NCBI GenBank assembly: GCA_028712885.1
Contig: JAQTPK010000008.1
Span: forward strand, 19,096-83,095
DNA: 64,000 nucleotides
Source of the DNA: Syntrophales bacterium
GTDB lineage: Bacteria; Desulfobacterota; Syntrophia; Syntrophales; UBA4778
Direction of reading: 5' to 3'
Part shown: piece by piece, positions 44,496-53,061 of the stretch
Layout of the letters: each line of letters starts with the position of its first letter
How positions within the stretch are numbered: position 1 is the first letter of the stretch
Notes under the pieces: generated by a model
Databases searched by the model: none
What the model saw: only the letters and a program-made list of their open reading frames with translations
Told to the model about the DNA's origin: nothing
Translations under genes and position numbers: made by a program

Positions 44496-45944
44496 TTATC
44501 TTTTCGCTTTTTCTTTTGAGAAAAGTGACTTCTTTACCTTCTGCAGCGATTCGATTTCGCGGTCCAGTTCGGCCGTCCTCCCCGGGGATGAGGGGTGTTT
44601 CAATGCCTCGCGGAAATGAAAAAGGGCGCTTTCGCTTTTACTTTTTTTCTTGAAGTAAAGCCCGAAGTGGTAATGCGATTCTCCGGGATTTCCGGTTCGG
44701 CCGTAATTCATCGCCACAGCGTACAGGACCTGGTCGTCTCCGGGATATCTCTTGCGGTATTTCAGGAAGAGGTCGAGCGAGGTCTTGTAGTCGCCCAGCT
44801 CGTCATAACCGCGCGCAAGCTGAAGCAGCGTTTCGTAATCGTTTTCCTGGAGCATGTAGGCCTGGCGGAGTGTATTTACGGCATCAACAGTTCGGCCGGC
44901 TTTCAGATAAGCGAGGCCGAGTTGGCGGATGACATCGACGTCCGAGGGCGCGACTGCGAGCGCCTTTCGGAATCCCGCCAGGGCCTCTTCCGTCTGCCCC
45001 TTGCGGCTCCGCACCACAGAAATCCCGAAAAGACCCTCCAGGTCCTTCGGATTCCGTTTCAATCTGCCGGCGAAGTATCTCTCCGCAACGGAGGGATCTT
45101 TCTCTTCGAGGACGAGGATGCTCTTGACGCGGGGCAGGCCGCCCAGAATGTTCAGCTTCCCGCCCGACTTGTACCGGGATTCGATCAGCGCGTCGAGGTA
45201 CCGGATCCGCTCGTCCGTGCCGGGGTGGGACAGGAAATAGGACGGAATCGAGCTGGAGTAAAACTCGTAATTTTTCATCGTTTTCATGAACGTGAGCATT
45301 CCTCTTCCGCTGTACCCCGCCGCCGCGAGATACGAAATGCCGAGCCGGTCCGCCTCTTCCTCGTTCTCCCGGCTGTAGGCAAGCTGCATGTGGGACGCCG
45401 TCGCCATCGAGAGTCCGAGGACCGCTTCCGTTCCCGTGCCTCCGCCGAGCAGAATGCCCGCGACGATGGCGGCAAGGCTGGCCATGCCGATTTTCTGGGA
45501 TTTTTCAATATTGCGGGCGATATGCCGGCAATTGACATGGGCGATTTCATGGGCGATAACGCCGGCCAACTCGGATTCGTTGTCCACAAGGCCGATAAGG
45601 CCCCGATTGATGTATACGTATCCGCCCGGAGTGGCAAAGGCGTTGATCGCACTGCTGTTCAGGATGAAGAACCGGAAATCAAAGGAGGGAGTTCCGCTCT
45701 GGGCCAGTATTTTCCGGCCGAGACGGTTTATGTAATCCTCGGATTTGACGTCGTGAAACAGTAACTTGGCGCCCTCGATCTTCTGGTGGATTTCCTTTCC
45801 CAGCTTGTTCTCGTCATCAATGGAAAAGGAGGCGTCGGCCGGGCGCGCGAGGAGGGCGACGCCGATTATCACCGGAAGAATAATCAGCAATCTGCAAAAA
45901 AGAACGCGGCGGCGGGCCGGTTTATTACGAAATAAGCTTTCCAT
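44496..45944 (-). CDS. BepA-like M48 metalloprotease with TPR repeats
   Basis: 482 residues; signal peptide (LLIILPVIIGVALLARPADA). M48 zinc motif HEIAHVNCRH near 130, second zinc-ligand region ENEEEADRLGISYL, then a TPR superhelix from about 270 (AGRLKRNPKDLEGLFGIS and following). BepA degrades or assembles LptD and other outer-membrane proteins, so a periplasmic quality-control role is expected. Confidence 0.92.
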   Translation of the reverse strand: MESLFRNKPARRRVLFCRLLIILPVIIGVALLARPADASFSIDDENKLGKEIHQKIEGAKLLFHDVKSEDYINRLGRKILAQSGTPSFDFRFFILNSSAINAFATPGGYVYINRGLIGLVDNESELAGVIAHEIAHVNCRHIARNIEKSQKIGMASLAAIVAGILLGGGTGTEAVLGLSMATASHMQLAYSRENEEEADRLGISYLAAAGYSGRGMLTFMKTMKNYEFYSSSIPSYFLSHPGTDERIRYLDALIESRYKSGGKLNILGGLPRVKSILVLEEKDPSVAERYFAGRLKRNPKDLEGLFGISVVRSRKGQTEEALAGFRKALAVAPSDVDVIRQLGLAYLKAGRTVDAVNTLRQAYMLQENDYETLLQLARGYDELGDYKTSLDLFLKYRKRYPGDDQVLYAVAMNYGRTGNPGESHYHFGLYFKKKSKSESALFHFREALKHPSSPGRTAELDREIESLQKVKKSLFSKEKAKR

Positions 45945-46010
45945 GGTTCCGCGTGATATTAGCTCTTTTGGCCCTGTTAATCAACCCTCGGAAGTCTCCC
46001 CGGATTGGGG

Positions 46011-46031
46011 AGAACTGCGAACTGTGGACTG
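46011..46031. repeat. remnant of a gaactgc short-unit repeat
   Basis: AGAACTGCGAACTGTGGACT shows three degenerate GAACTG units in the spacer between the M48 protease and the DUF2889-cmk gene. No second arm is visible. Confidence 0.35.
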
Positions 46032-46124
46032 TTTGAGCCAAATCCGAGCTGTTTTATGCGCAGCGGATATGATATTCAGTCCGGGTCAATAAGGAGCCGG
46101 CGGGAGAGGCCGGCGGGAGGGAAA

Positions 46125-47327
46125 ATGGATAAAAAACTGATCCACAGGAGGAGCGTGATCGTCGAATCATTCGAAACCGGATCTGGTCTGGTTATAGAAG
46201 GAAGGCTTCAGGACGAGCGTTTTTTCCCATCATATTATTATACGCGCGAGTCGTTTGTCGATCCCGGTGTAATTCACGGAATGAGGGTCAGGCTCCAGGT
46301 ATCGATGCCGGACATGACCATCCGGACGGCGGAGGCGGAGATCGGTGAAGTGCCTCTTCCGGAATGCAGGGAGATCAGGGAATCCGTCGGGTTGCTGGCA
46401 GGAACCCCCATCAGGAAGGGATTCAGCGGAAAGGTGAGAGGCATGTTCGGAGGGAAAAAAGGCTGTCTTCACATTATGAATCTTATTCTGGTCATGGGTT
46501 CCGCAGCCATGCAGGGGTTCTGGGCGTATTACAGCCGGGTGCGGAAAGATGACCGGGTCAGGAAGCCCGCATTCGATGAATCCCTGCTTGTCGACAGCTG
46601 CTGGCTCTGGCGCAGCGACGGGCCCCTGTGGGAGAAATTCAGGAAAGCGCAGAATATTCCGGACGCCTTGCCGCGGAAACACATAATTACAATCGACGGT
46701 CCGGCCGGCGCGGGCAAGAGCACGATTGCCCGGGAAGTGGCCAGGCGCCTTTCTTATCGATACCTCGATACGGGCGCCCTGTACCGGGCTCTCGCATACA
46801 AGGCCCTGCGGAAGGGAATTTCCGGCGAAGAAGGCCTGGCCTCTCTCTGCCGGGAGACCCGGATCGAAGTGCGGCTCGACCAGGATAAGACAAGCGTGTT
46901 CGTGGACGGGGAAGATGTCACCGGCAGGATCCGGACTCCGGAGATCGGAATGGCGGCTTCGGAGATTTCCGCTCTTCCGGTGGTCCGGGAGGCGCTGCTG
47001 TCCGTGCAGAGGGACATAGCGAAGGAGGGCGGCATAGTAGCGGAGGGCCGTGATATGGGAACGGTCGTATTTCCGGAGGCGGATTTCAAGTTCTTTCTCG
47101 ACGCCTCCCCGGAGGAAAGGGGCCGCAGGAGATTCCTGGAGCTGAGGGAAAAGGACCCCGAAATTGAAGCGGAAGGCGTTTTGAGGGACCTTGAGAAGCG
47201 CGACATCCAGGACAGGAAGAGAAAAATCGCGCCGCTCAAGCCGCCGAAAGGGGCGATAATCGTCGACAGCACCGGATTAAGCGTGGAGGATGTAGTGGGA
47301 AATGTTATCAAAGCAATCGATAAGTAA
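46125..47327 (+). CDS. cmk: DUF2889-cytidylate kinase fusion protein
   Basis: 400 residues in one uninterrupted frame from ATG 46125 (GGGAGGG ribosome site). Residues 1 to about 185 match DUF2889: IEGRLQDERFFP, VHGMRVRLQVSMPDMTIRTAEAEIG-type core, GFSGKVRGMFGGKKGCLHIMNLI. Residues about 186-400 are a complete cytidylate kinase: Walker A IDGPAGAGKSTIA, YLDTGALYRALA, and VAEGRDMGTVVFPEADFKFFLDA, which phosphorylates CMP/dCMP. The cmk-rpsA order is conventional, so the kinase is the housekeeping copy and the fused domain is the oddity. Confidence 0.9.
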   Translation: MDKKLIHRRSVIVESFETGSGLVIEGRLQDERFFPSYYYTRESFVDPGVIHGMRVRLQVSMPDMTIRTAEAEIGEVPLPECREIRESVGLLAGTPIRKGFSGKVRGMFGGKKGCLHIMNLILVMGSAAMQGFWAYYSRVRKDDRVRKPAFDESLLVDSCWLWRSDGPLWEKFRKAQNIPDALPRKHIITIDGPAGAGKSTIAREVARRLSYRYLDTGALYRALAYKALRKGISGEEGLASLCRETRIEVRLDQDKTSVFVDGEDVTGRIRTPEIGMAASEISALPVVREALLSVQRDIAKEGGIVAEGRDMGTVVFPEADFKFFLDASPEERGRRRFLELREKDPEIEAEGVLRDLEKRDIQDRKRKIAPLKPPKGAIIVDSTGLSVEDVVGNVIKAIDK

Positions 47328-47484
47328 CCGGAAACCGGCTTTTCACCGGGTGTTCCTGTCCTTTTCCTCCCTCCCTGCCTTCAGGCGCATGTCATTTGCC
47401 TTCAGGGGTATCCTGCGCCGGAGGCTTCAATTTGCTTGATCTTTTATTTTCGTTGTGTTAGTCGAAAAAAGTTAAAATATCCTG

Positions 47485-47501
47485 TTCACTGTTTCAGTGA
47501 A
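47485..47501 (+). promoter_or_regulatory. small hairpin/inverted repeat in the rpsA leader
   Basis: TTCACTG-TTT-CAGTGAA is a perfect 7-bp inverted repeat 20 bases upstream of the rpsA start, just after a TAAAAT that could be a -10 box. It may be an operator or an RNA hairpin for S1 autocontrol. Confidence 0.45.
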
Positions 47502-47521
47502 TATTTTTGAGGGGGGAGATA

Positions 47522-49279
47522 ATGGCAATCGTCAACAACCGGGAGATGGTAAACGAACAAAAGAAACTGGAAGATGAAGGCGGAGAGATGTCCGGAATTC
47601 AGGAATCCGAACACAAGATGATGAGTTTCAGCGAGTTGTACGAACAGAGCCTTCAGGAGGTCCCGCTCGGGGAAGTGGTGACGGGCAGGGTAGTTCAGCT
47701 CGGAAACGATGTAGTAATGGTGGACGTGGGGTACAAGACGGAAGGGCAGATCCCGGCTGCCGAGCTGAAAGACGAAAATGGAAATTTCACCATATCCGTA
47801 GGCGACATGATCGAGGTCCTGGTTGACCGGAAAGACGAGGAGTACAATCTCATCCTGTCCCGGGATAAGGCGACCCGGATGAGGATGTGGAATGAAGTCA
47901 AGAAGGCCTGCGAAACGAACGGGCTGATAAAAGGAACGATCACCGAGAGAGTAAAAGGCGGTTTCTCGGTTGACATAGGAATAACGGCATTTTTGCCCGG
48001 CTCACAGGTGGACGTCCGTCCCGTCAAGGATATGAACAGCTACATCGGACAGGTGCTTCAGTTCAACATTCTCAGTTATGACCGCAAGCGAAACAACGTC
48101 GTGCTTTCCCGCAGGTCCATTCTCGAAAAAGAGAGAGAAGCCGAAAGAAAAATGATCCTCGAATCAATCGAGGAAGGCAAAATTTTAGAAGGCCTCATAA
48201 AAAATATTACTGACTACGGCGTCTTTATCGATCTCGGCGGAATTGACGGTCTCCTGCATGTAACCGACATCTCCTGGGGAAAAATAAGCCGGCCGTCCGA
48301 CAGTTTCTCCAAGGGCGACAAGATCAGTGTAAAAGTCCTCTCCTTCGACAGGGAAAAAGGCAGGATATCGCTGGGGCTGAAGCAGCTCAAGGAAAATCCC
48401 TGGGACGGCGTGCTGGGCAGATACCCGGTCGGGTCCGTTTCCGAGGGCAAGGTCGTCAGCATCATGGATTACGGAGCCTTCGTGGAGCTGGAGGAGGGAG
48501 TGGAAGGCCTTATCCATATTTCCGAAATGTTCTGGACGACCAAGAAATTCCGCCATCCCTCAAAGATTCTCAATATCGGGGATCAGATAAAGGTCATGGT
48601 CCTCGACATCAATCCCGAAGCCAAGAGAATATCCCTCGGTCTCAAACAGACTGTTTCCAACCCCTGGATGATCCTGAAAGATAAGTACCCCCCCGGGACC
48701 GTCGTAAAGGGCGTCGTACGCAATATTGCCGACTTCGGGATTTTCGTCGGCGTGGAGGAGGGAATAGACGGTCTGGTCCACGTTTCCGATATCTCATGGA
48801 AGCAGCGTGTAAAGCATCCGTCGGAGTTCTTCAAAAAGGGACAGGAGATAGAGGCGGTCGTTCTCAATATCGACGTGGAGAACGAAAAATTCTCCCTCGG
48901 CATCAAGCAGCTGGAAAAGAACCCCTGGGAGGAAGTCGCTTCCCGCTACAACCAAGGATCGGTGATTACGGGAAAAATAACGAACGTTACTGATTTCGGA
49001 CTTTTTGTCGAGATTGAAGAAGGAATAGAGGGTCTGATCCATGTTTCGGAAATCGGGAACCGGAAAGTAAAATCCCCCTCGGAGATATACAACGTCGGCG
49101 ATGCGGTTTCCGCCATGATCAAGAATATCGATCCGAGAAACAAAAAGATCAGGCTGAGCATCAAGGACTATGAATCTTCCATGAACGAAGTTCCGTCCAA
49201 TCAGTACATCAATAACCAGGAAAAGGTCGCCTCCAATCTCGGAAAAGCCCTTGCAAACATCAAAGTCTCGGATGTCTGA
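47522..49279 (+). CDS. rpsA: 30S ribosomal protein S1
   Basis: About 585 residues from ATG 47522 (GGGGGGAG site; the track's TTG 47507 is inside that site). Six S1 OB-fold repeats, opening at GEVVTGRVVQ, LIKGTITERV, ILEGLIKNITDYGVF, VSEGKVVSIMDYGAF, VVKGVVRNIADFGIF and VITGKITNVTDFGLF. The last four carry the strongest RNA-binding consensus. S1 binds mRNA leaders on the 30S subunit. Confidence 0.96.
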   Translation: MAIVNNREMVNEQKKLEDEGGEMSGIQESEHKMMSFSELYEQSLQEVPLGEVVTGRVVQLGNDVVMVDVGYKTEGQIPAAELKDENGNFTISVGDMIEVLVDRKDEEYNLILSRDKATRMRMWNEVKKACETNGLIKGTITERVKGGFSVDIGITAFLPGSQVDVRPVKDMNSYIGQVLQFNILSYDRKRNNVVLSRRSILEKEREAERKMILESIEEGKILEGLIKNITDYGVFIDLGGIDGLLHVTDISWGKISRPSDSFSKGDKISVKVLSFDREKGRISLGLKQLKENPWDGVLGRYPVGSVSEGKVVSIMDYGAFVELEEGVEGLIHISEMFWTTKKFRHPSKILNIGDQIKVMVLDINPEAKRISLGLKQTVSNPWMILKDKYPPGTVVKGVVRNIADFGIFVGVEEGIDGLVHVSDISWKQRVKHPSEFFKKGQEIEAVVLNIDVENEKFSLGIKQLEKNPWEEVASRYNQGSVITGKITNVTDFGLFVEIEEGIEGLIHVSEIGNRKVKSPSEIYNVGDAVSAMIKNIDPRNKKIRLSIKDYESSMNEVPSNQYINNQEKVASNLGKALANIKVSDV

Positions 49280-49282
49280 TCA

Positions 49283-49397
49283 AAGGCGCAAGGCTCAAGG
49301 CTCAAGGCTCAAGGGAAACAGGTCGCCTCATCATCCCTTTAGCCCTCAGCCTTTCGAGCTTTGACCCTTCGCCCTTTGCCTTTAGCCTTCAGCCCCT
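49283..49397. repeat. inverted aaggctc/gagcctt-type short-unit repeat
   Basis: Left arm 49283-49315 is CAAGGCTCAAGGCTCAAGG-like tandem 7-mers starting a few bases after the rpsA stop; right arm 49335-49397 is a longer run of CCTTTAGCCCTCAGCC and CCTTTGCCTTTAGCC units. A clear case of short-unit tandem repeats set out as an inverted pair. Confidence 0.85.
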
Positions 49398-49470
49398 TTA
49401 TTTAATCATCCCGCGAAGGGTAAAGCGGCGCCTCCTGACTCTCTTTTCAAAGAAGGGAATCTGTTAAACG

Positions 49471-50370
49471 ATGAGAAAGCATCCCGTTCTTTCAGGCGTC
49501 CTGCTGCTGTTCGCCGTGGGCATCCTTCTGTTCGTCTTCACGTCCGGCCTGTCCGTTTTCCGGGGAGAGAGGAAATCCCTCTCCGGCGACAGGGTGGGGA
49601 TCGTTCCCATCAAGGGAATAATTACCGATTCGAAGACGATCATAGAGCAGATAACAAAATATGGAGACGACAGCAGGATCAAAGCGGTCGTGATCCGAAT
49701 CGACTCGCCCGGCGGCGGCGTCGCCCCTTCACAGGAGATATACGATGCGGTCCTGGAACTGAGAAAAAAGAAGAACGTGGTCGCTTCCATGGGATCGGTC
49801 GCCGCGTCCGGCGGATACTATATCGCCTGCGCCGCTGAGAGGATAATCGCCAACCCCGGAAGCGTCACCGGGAGCATCGGTGCGGTAATGCATTTTTCTA
49901 ATTTCGAAGAAACCTTGAAGAAACTCGGCATTCGGGCATCGGTGGTGAAAAGCGGCAGGTACAAGGACAGCGGCTCGCCCCTGCGGGACATGACGAGCGA
50001 AGAGAGAAACCTGTTTCAGGGGGTTATCGACGACATTCATGACCAGTTTGTCGAGGCTGTCTCCGCGAACAGAAAAATACCCAAGGAGAAGATGAAGGAA
50101 TACGCGGACGGAAGGATCTTTACCGGCCGCCAGGCGCTGAAGCTCGGACTTGTGGATTCGCTCGGGGACCTGGAATCGGCGGTGCGGACGGTGGCGGAGC
50201 TTGCAGGCATCAAAGGTAAGCCGGACATCGTCTATCCCAAGGAGAAGGGGATTTCATTCTGGAAATATCTCCTGGAAGAGGCAAGTTCGCAAATCACAGG
50301 GAAACTGAAAGAGGAATTAACGGGAGCATATTTCCTTTCGCCGGCGTCCCGGATGCGTATTGAATACTGA
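49471..50370 (+). CDS. sppA: signal peptide peptidase SppA
   Basis: 299-residue membrane-anchored serine protease of the short SppA type. N-terminal anchor GVLLLFAVGILLFVFTSGL; VVIRIDSPGGGVAPSQE; nucleophile Ser in GSVAASGGYYIACAA; general-base Lys in VVKSGRYKDSGSP. It degrades cleaved signal peptides. Downstream of rpsA, as in several deltaproteobacteria. Confidence 0.93.
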   Translation: MRKHPVLSGVLLLFAVGILLFVFTSGLSVFRGERKSLSGDRVGIVPIKGIITDSKTIIEQITKYGDDSRIKAVVIRIDSPGGGVAPSQEIYDAVLELRKKKNVVASMGSVAASGGYYIACAAERIIANPGSVTGSIGAVMHFSNFEETLKKLGIRASVVKSGRYKDSGSPLRDMTSEERNLFQGVIDDIHDQFVEAVSANRKIPKEKMKEYADGRIFTGRQALKLGLVDSLGDLESAVRTVAELAGIKGKPDIVYPKEKGISFWKYLLEEASSQITGKLKEELTGAYFLSPASRMRIEY

Positions 50371-50465
50371 AAGAAAGAAAGAAAGTTGAGAAGCTGAGAG
50401 GCTGAGAACCGAAGATGCGAAGTTGCGAAAATGCGAGGATAGCTAACGGTAACCTGAAGCTGCGA
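50371..50465. repeat. gaagctgag-family short-unit repeat after sppA
   Basis: Starts at the sppA stop (TGAAAGAAAGAAAGAAAG) and continues with GAGAAGCTGAGAGGCTGAGAA and CGAAGATGCGAAGTTGCGAA. These units match the tandem repeat at 9.9-10.06 kb closely, showing a dispersed family. Confidence 0.8.
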
Positions 50466-50521
50466 TGAGGATTGAGTATATAATTTATTCCCTTTGAAAA
50501 GGGCAGGGAGACTTTTGAAGC

Positions 50522-51295
50522 GTGGAATTCCGGGAAATCAAAGTAGAAAAAGAGCACGGGTACGCGATTGTGACCCTCAACCGTCCTTCGGAAATGAATG
50601 CGCTGACCAGGGTGATGCGTCTCGAGCTGGAACGCTGTTTCCAAGGCCTGGAGGATGACGAGTCCGTGCGGGCCGTAATAATTACCGGAGGTGATTATAT
50701 ATTTTCCGCAGGCCTCGACCTGAATGAAATCGAGGCCCTGCCGGACGGCGAGATCGACGATTTCTTCCATTCAATCATACGATATCTGCAACGGATTTAT
50801 CAGTTTAAGAAGCCTGTTATTGCAGCCGTCGGCGGGATCGCCCTTGGAGGGGGTTTCAATCTTGCGCTCGTCTGCGACATTATCATCGCTTCGGAAAGCG
50901 CGATCTTCGGACACCCGGAGCTGAAATTCGGTTTGAATCCCCTGTTCGATCCCCTGAGCCGCATAGTCGGAATATCCAAAGCCAAGGAGATAACCATGCT
51001 GGGCGAACCGATCGGCGCCATCGAGGCGTTAAGGATCGGCCTGGTCAACAAGGTAGCCCAGCCGGACACGCTGATGCCGGAAGCCAGGCTGATGGCCGGA
51101 GAGCTCGCAAAACGGTCTGTAAAAGCCGTCGAAGCGGTAAAGAGAATATCGGATGTGGTCTTCCGCATGGAAAAATCATCCGCGCTCGAGTACGAGTTCG
51201 AGATATCGGCGCTGCTTTTCTCGAGATCCGAGCGGAAGGAATGCATGAAAGCCTTTATGGAGGAGTTGCAGAGAAGGAAGAAACGGCAAACTTAG
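50522..51295 (+). CDS. enoyl-CoA hydratase/isomerase family protein
   Basis: 257-residue crotonase-fold protein. Oxyanion-hole segments SAGLDLNEIE and AVGGIALGGGFNLALVCD; catalytic-position glutamates in FGHPELKFGL and ISKAKEITML are both present, so hydratase activity is plausible. The usual IPGxGGTQRL is replaced by NPLFDPLSRIVG. Start GTG 50522. Could serve fatty-acid or aromatic ring-cleavage beta-oxidation. Confidence 0.88.
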   Translation: MEFREIKVEKEHGYAIVTLNRPSEMNALTRVMRLELERCFQGLEDDESVRAVIITGGDYIFSAGLDLNEIEALPDGEIDDFFHSIIRYLQRIYQFKKPVIAAVGGIALGGGFNLALVCDIIIASESAIFGHPELKFGLNPLFDPLSRIVGISKAKEITMLGEPIGAIEALRIGLVNKVAQPDTLMPEARLMAGELAKRSVKAVEAVKRISDVVFRMEKSSALEYEFEISALLFSRSERKECMKAFMEELQRRKKRQT

Positions 51296-51430
51296 AAATC
51301 CCAAATCCCAAGCAACAAATCCCAAACAGTGATAAAATTAGAAACTCAAAATTCAAAACCCTTGATAGGGGCATTTTGGATTTTAAATTTGGAATCTTTA
51401 ATATTGTTTGGGATTTGTTGCTTGGGATTT
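51296..51430. repeat. inverted repeat with perfect 25-bp arms (caaatccc family)
   Basis: Arms at 51303-51327 and 51406-51430 are perfect reverse complements over 25 bases and are built of AAATCCC units. The 78-base interior continues with degenerate CTCAAAATTCAAAACC and TTTTGGATTTTAAATTTGG units that pair imperfectly. It begins next to the enoyl-CoA hydratase stop codon and reaches within five bases of the convergent sigma-like gene's stop. Confidence 0.9.
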
Positions 51431-51434
51431 GTAC

Positions 51435-51719
51435 TTAAAAGATATCTTCATCGTAGTTAGGCGAAGCGAAATCCTTAAGCTGGTCACGTCTTTTCTTGTG
51501 CTGAAGCTTTCTGAGGGCCTTCGCTTCGATCTGACGGATTCTTTCCCGGGTAACACCCATCATCTCGCCCACTTCTTCCAGAGTGAAGGGTCCGTAATTG
51601 CAGGCGACCCAGGTGCAATTACAAAACGTCTCGTTTTTCAGCCACCACTCGCACATGTTGTCCTGGCAGGGCTCGGTAATAAAGACGTTTGTTTTCTTGC
51701 ATTTATAAAGGTTAGACAT
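51435..51719 (-). CDS. mini-regulator: Cys-rich N-terminus plus sigma-70 region 4-like helix-turn-helix
   Basis: 94 residues. Residues 5-40 carry five Cys ([26 protein letters not shown]), a possible metal or FeS site. Residues 44-75 ([29 protein letters not shown]) match the -35-binding helix-turn-helix of RpoD/RpoS almost exactly. Regions 1-3 of a sigma factor are absent, so it cannot be a normal sigma factor. It ends in an acidic tail (SPNYDEDIF). Its own promoter is seen upstream. Confidence 0.8.
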   Translation of the reverse strand: MSNLYKCKKTNVFITEPCQDNMCEWWLKNETFCNCTWVACNYGPFTLEEVGEMMGVTRERIRQIEAKALRKLQHKKRRDQLKDFASPNYDEDIF

Positions 51720-51747
51720 TCGCTTTACACCTTTGTTTTTTTTAAAT

Positions 51748-51775
51748 ATTTTATAGCATCTCGGGCTATTGTCAA
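51748..51775 (-). promoter_or_regulatory. sigma-70 promoter of the mini-regulator gene
   Basis: On the minus strand TTGACA (51775-51770), 16-base spacer and TAAAAT (51753-51748), about 29 bases before the ATG, followed by an A-rich leader. Confidence 0.7.
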
Positions 51776-52079
51776 TATAAATTTCCCCCTCGCCGCGCTC
51801 CTTGCAGGGCCGCTTAAGGGGAAATCACAGTGTTTTGGTCAGTTTGCATTCATTTCCCCACAGCAGTTGTTAAAAAGCTGTGGATAACCCTGTTGAAGAT
51901 TTGCGCGCCCGCGAGTATATTGGAAAAGACAACGGTTTGCCCGTTTTTTAATCATGGGGATGGTGTTTGCAAGGTCCGGGAAAGACAGCAGATACGGGCT
52001 TTTCAGGAAATCATTGGCCTTGACAACTTAAAGGTAATCCATTAGCTTACGCAGACAATGCGGCAGGGGGGGGGATTCC
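51776..52079. other. 304-base spacer with a consensus DnaA box
   Basis: No convincing gene (the 71-codon ORF at 51830 has no ribosome site or family resemblance). It contains TGTGGATAA, the exact complement of the DnaA box TTATCCACA, and 30 bases earlier TTTCCCCACA, a one-mismatch second box. Near the right end TTGACA lies at about 52020 and may start the PTS operon, with a poor -10. Confidence 0.5.
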
Positions 52080-52490
52080 ATGATCGGTGTACTGATCATC
52101 ACTCACGGCAATCTTGGCGGCGAATTGATCCTGGCGGCCGAGATGATTAAAGGCCAACTCACGGGAGTGATTCCCATTTCGGTGGACTCCGAAAAAGGGA
52201 TCGAAGAGATAAAAAAAGAGATCACAAGCGCGATTAAGAAGGTTGACAGGGGGGAAGGCGTGCTCATCCTGACCGACCTTTTTGGGGGGACGCCTTCCAA
52301 TATTGCCCTTTCCTTTCTGAAAGAAGGTAAAATTGAGGTAGTCACGGGCGTAAACCTGCCGATGTTGCTCAAACTGGAAATCCGCAAAGAAAAATCATTG
52401 GCCGAATTAGCCTATTTCCTGAAGGATTACGGCAGAAAAAACATTTCCCTCGCGAGCGAGATCCTCAAGCGGGAAGTAGGAGCGAAATAG
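52080..52490 (+). CDS. mannose-family PTS EIIA component
   Basis: 136 residues, a single EIIA-Man domain. The phosphorylated His is His9 or 10 in VLIITHGNLGGELI; LTDLFGGTPSN is the second family hallmark. It accepts phosphate from HPr and passes it to EIIB. Good AGGGGGGGG leader. First gene of an EIIA-EIIB-EIIC run with no EIID. Confidence 0.92.
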   Translation: MIGVLIITHGNLGGELILAAEMIKGQLTGVIPISVDSEKGIEEIKKEITSAIKKVDRGEGVLILTDLFGGTPSNIALSFLKEGKIEVVTGVNLPMLLKLEIRKEKSLAELAYFLKDYGRKNISLASEILKREVGAK

Positions 52491-52499
52491 GCGGGCGGG

Positions 52500-53012
52500 G
52501 TGTCTCTGCAGTCTACGGTCGAAACTGGTGGGCTCTTGGATTTTACTCTGATAAGAGTGGACAACCGGCTCGTCCATGGACAGATCCTTGAAGCATGGCT
52601 GCCCTACGTCAAGGCTTCATGCATAGTCATAGCCGATGACGAAGTCGCGAACGATTTCTTCCGGGAGACGGTCATCAAGATGGCCGTGCCGAGGGATATA
52701 GAAGTCCTGATATACAGTATTGAGGAATTCGGAAAGTCGCACGTTTACGACGAGTCGTATGGAAGAAAGGCGATCCTGCTGTTCAGCTCCATCGCCGACT
52801 CCCTGCGATGCTTCGATCTAGGCTTCAAATTCAGGCGCCTGAATATCGGAAACGTGTACAGCGACCAGAATTATATCCGATGCGGAGCTTCGCTGTTCCT
52901 GAGCGAGTCGGATATGGTCCGGCTGAAGCGCATGTCCGATGCCGGAGTCCGCATTGATCTGAGATGCGTTCCGAGAGACAAGTCGCTCGATTTCAAAGAA
53001 ATAGGCAGATAA
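52500..53012 (+). CDS. mannose/sorbose-family PTS EIIB component
   Basis: 170 residues from GTG 52500; TTG 52536 (MDFTLIRVDNRLVHGQI) would match the family N-terminus better. Phospho-His in RVDNRLVHGQILEAW; the rest follows the EIIB-Man/Sor fold (IVIADDEVANDFFRE, RLNIGNVYSD). Confidence 0.9.
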   Translation: MSLQSTVETGGLLDFTLIRVDNRLVHGQILEAWLPYVKASCIVIADDEVANDFFRETVIKMAVPRDIEVLIYSIEEFGKSHVYDESYGRKAILLFSSIADSLRCFDLGFKFRRLNIGNVYSDQNYIRCGASLFLSESDMVRLKRMSDAGVRIDLRCVPRDKSLDFKEIGR

Positions 53013-53061
53013 ACGCCCCACCTGCAATTCCGGGTCTTAAGATTCGCCGGAGAGGTCGCCC

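Noticed and set aside
49283-49397. CRISPR array
   Set aside because: The 7-bp tandem units have no spacers of constant length, no 25-37 bp direct repeat, and no cas gene is in the window.
51830-52045. 71-codon ORF in the PTS upstream spacer
   Set aside because: No ribosome site, no resemblance to a known protein, overlaps the DnaA-box region.
51776-52079. Chromosome replication origin
   Set aside because: Only one exact and one near DnaA box, and no dnaA, dnaN, gidA or parAB nearby.
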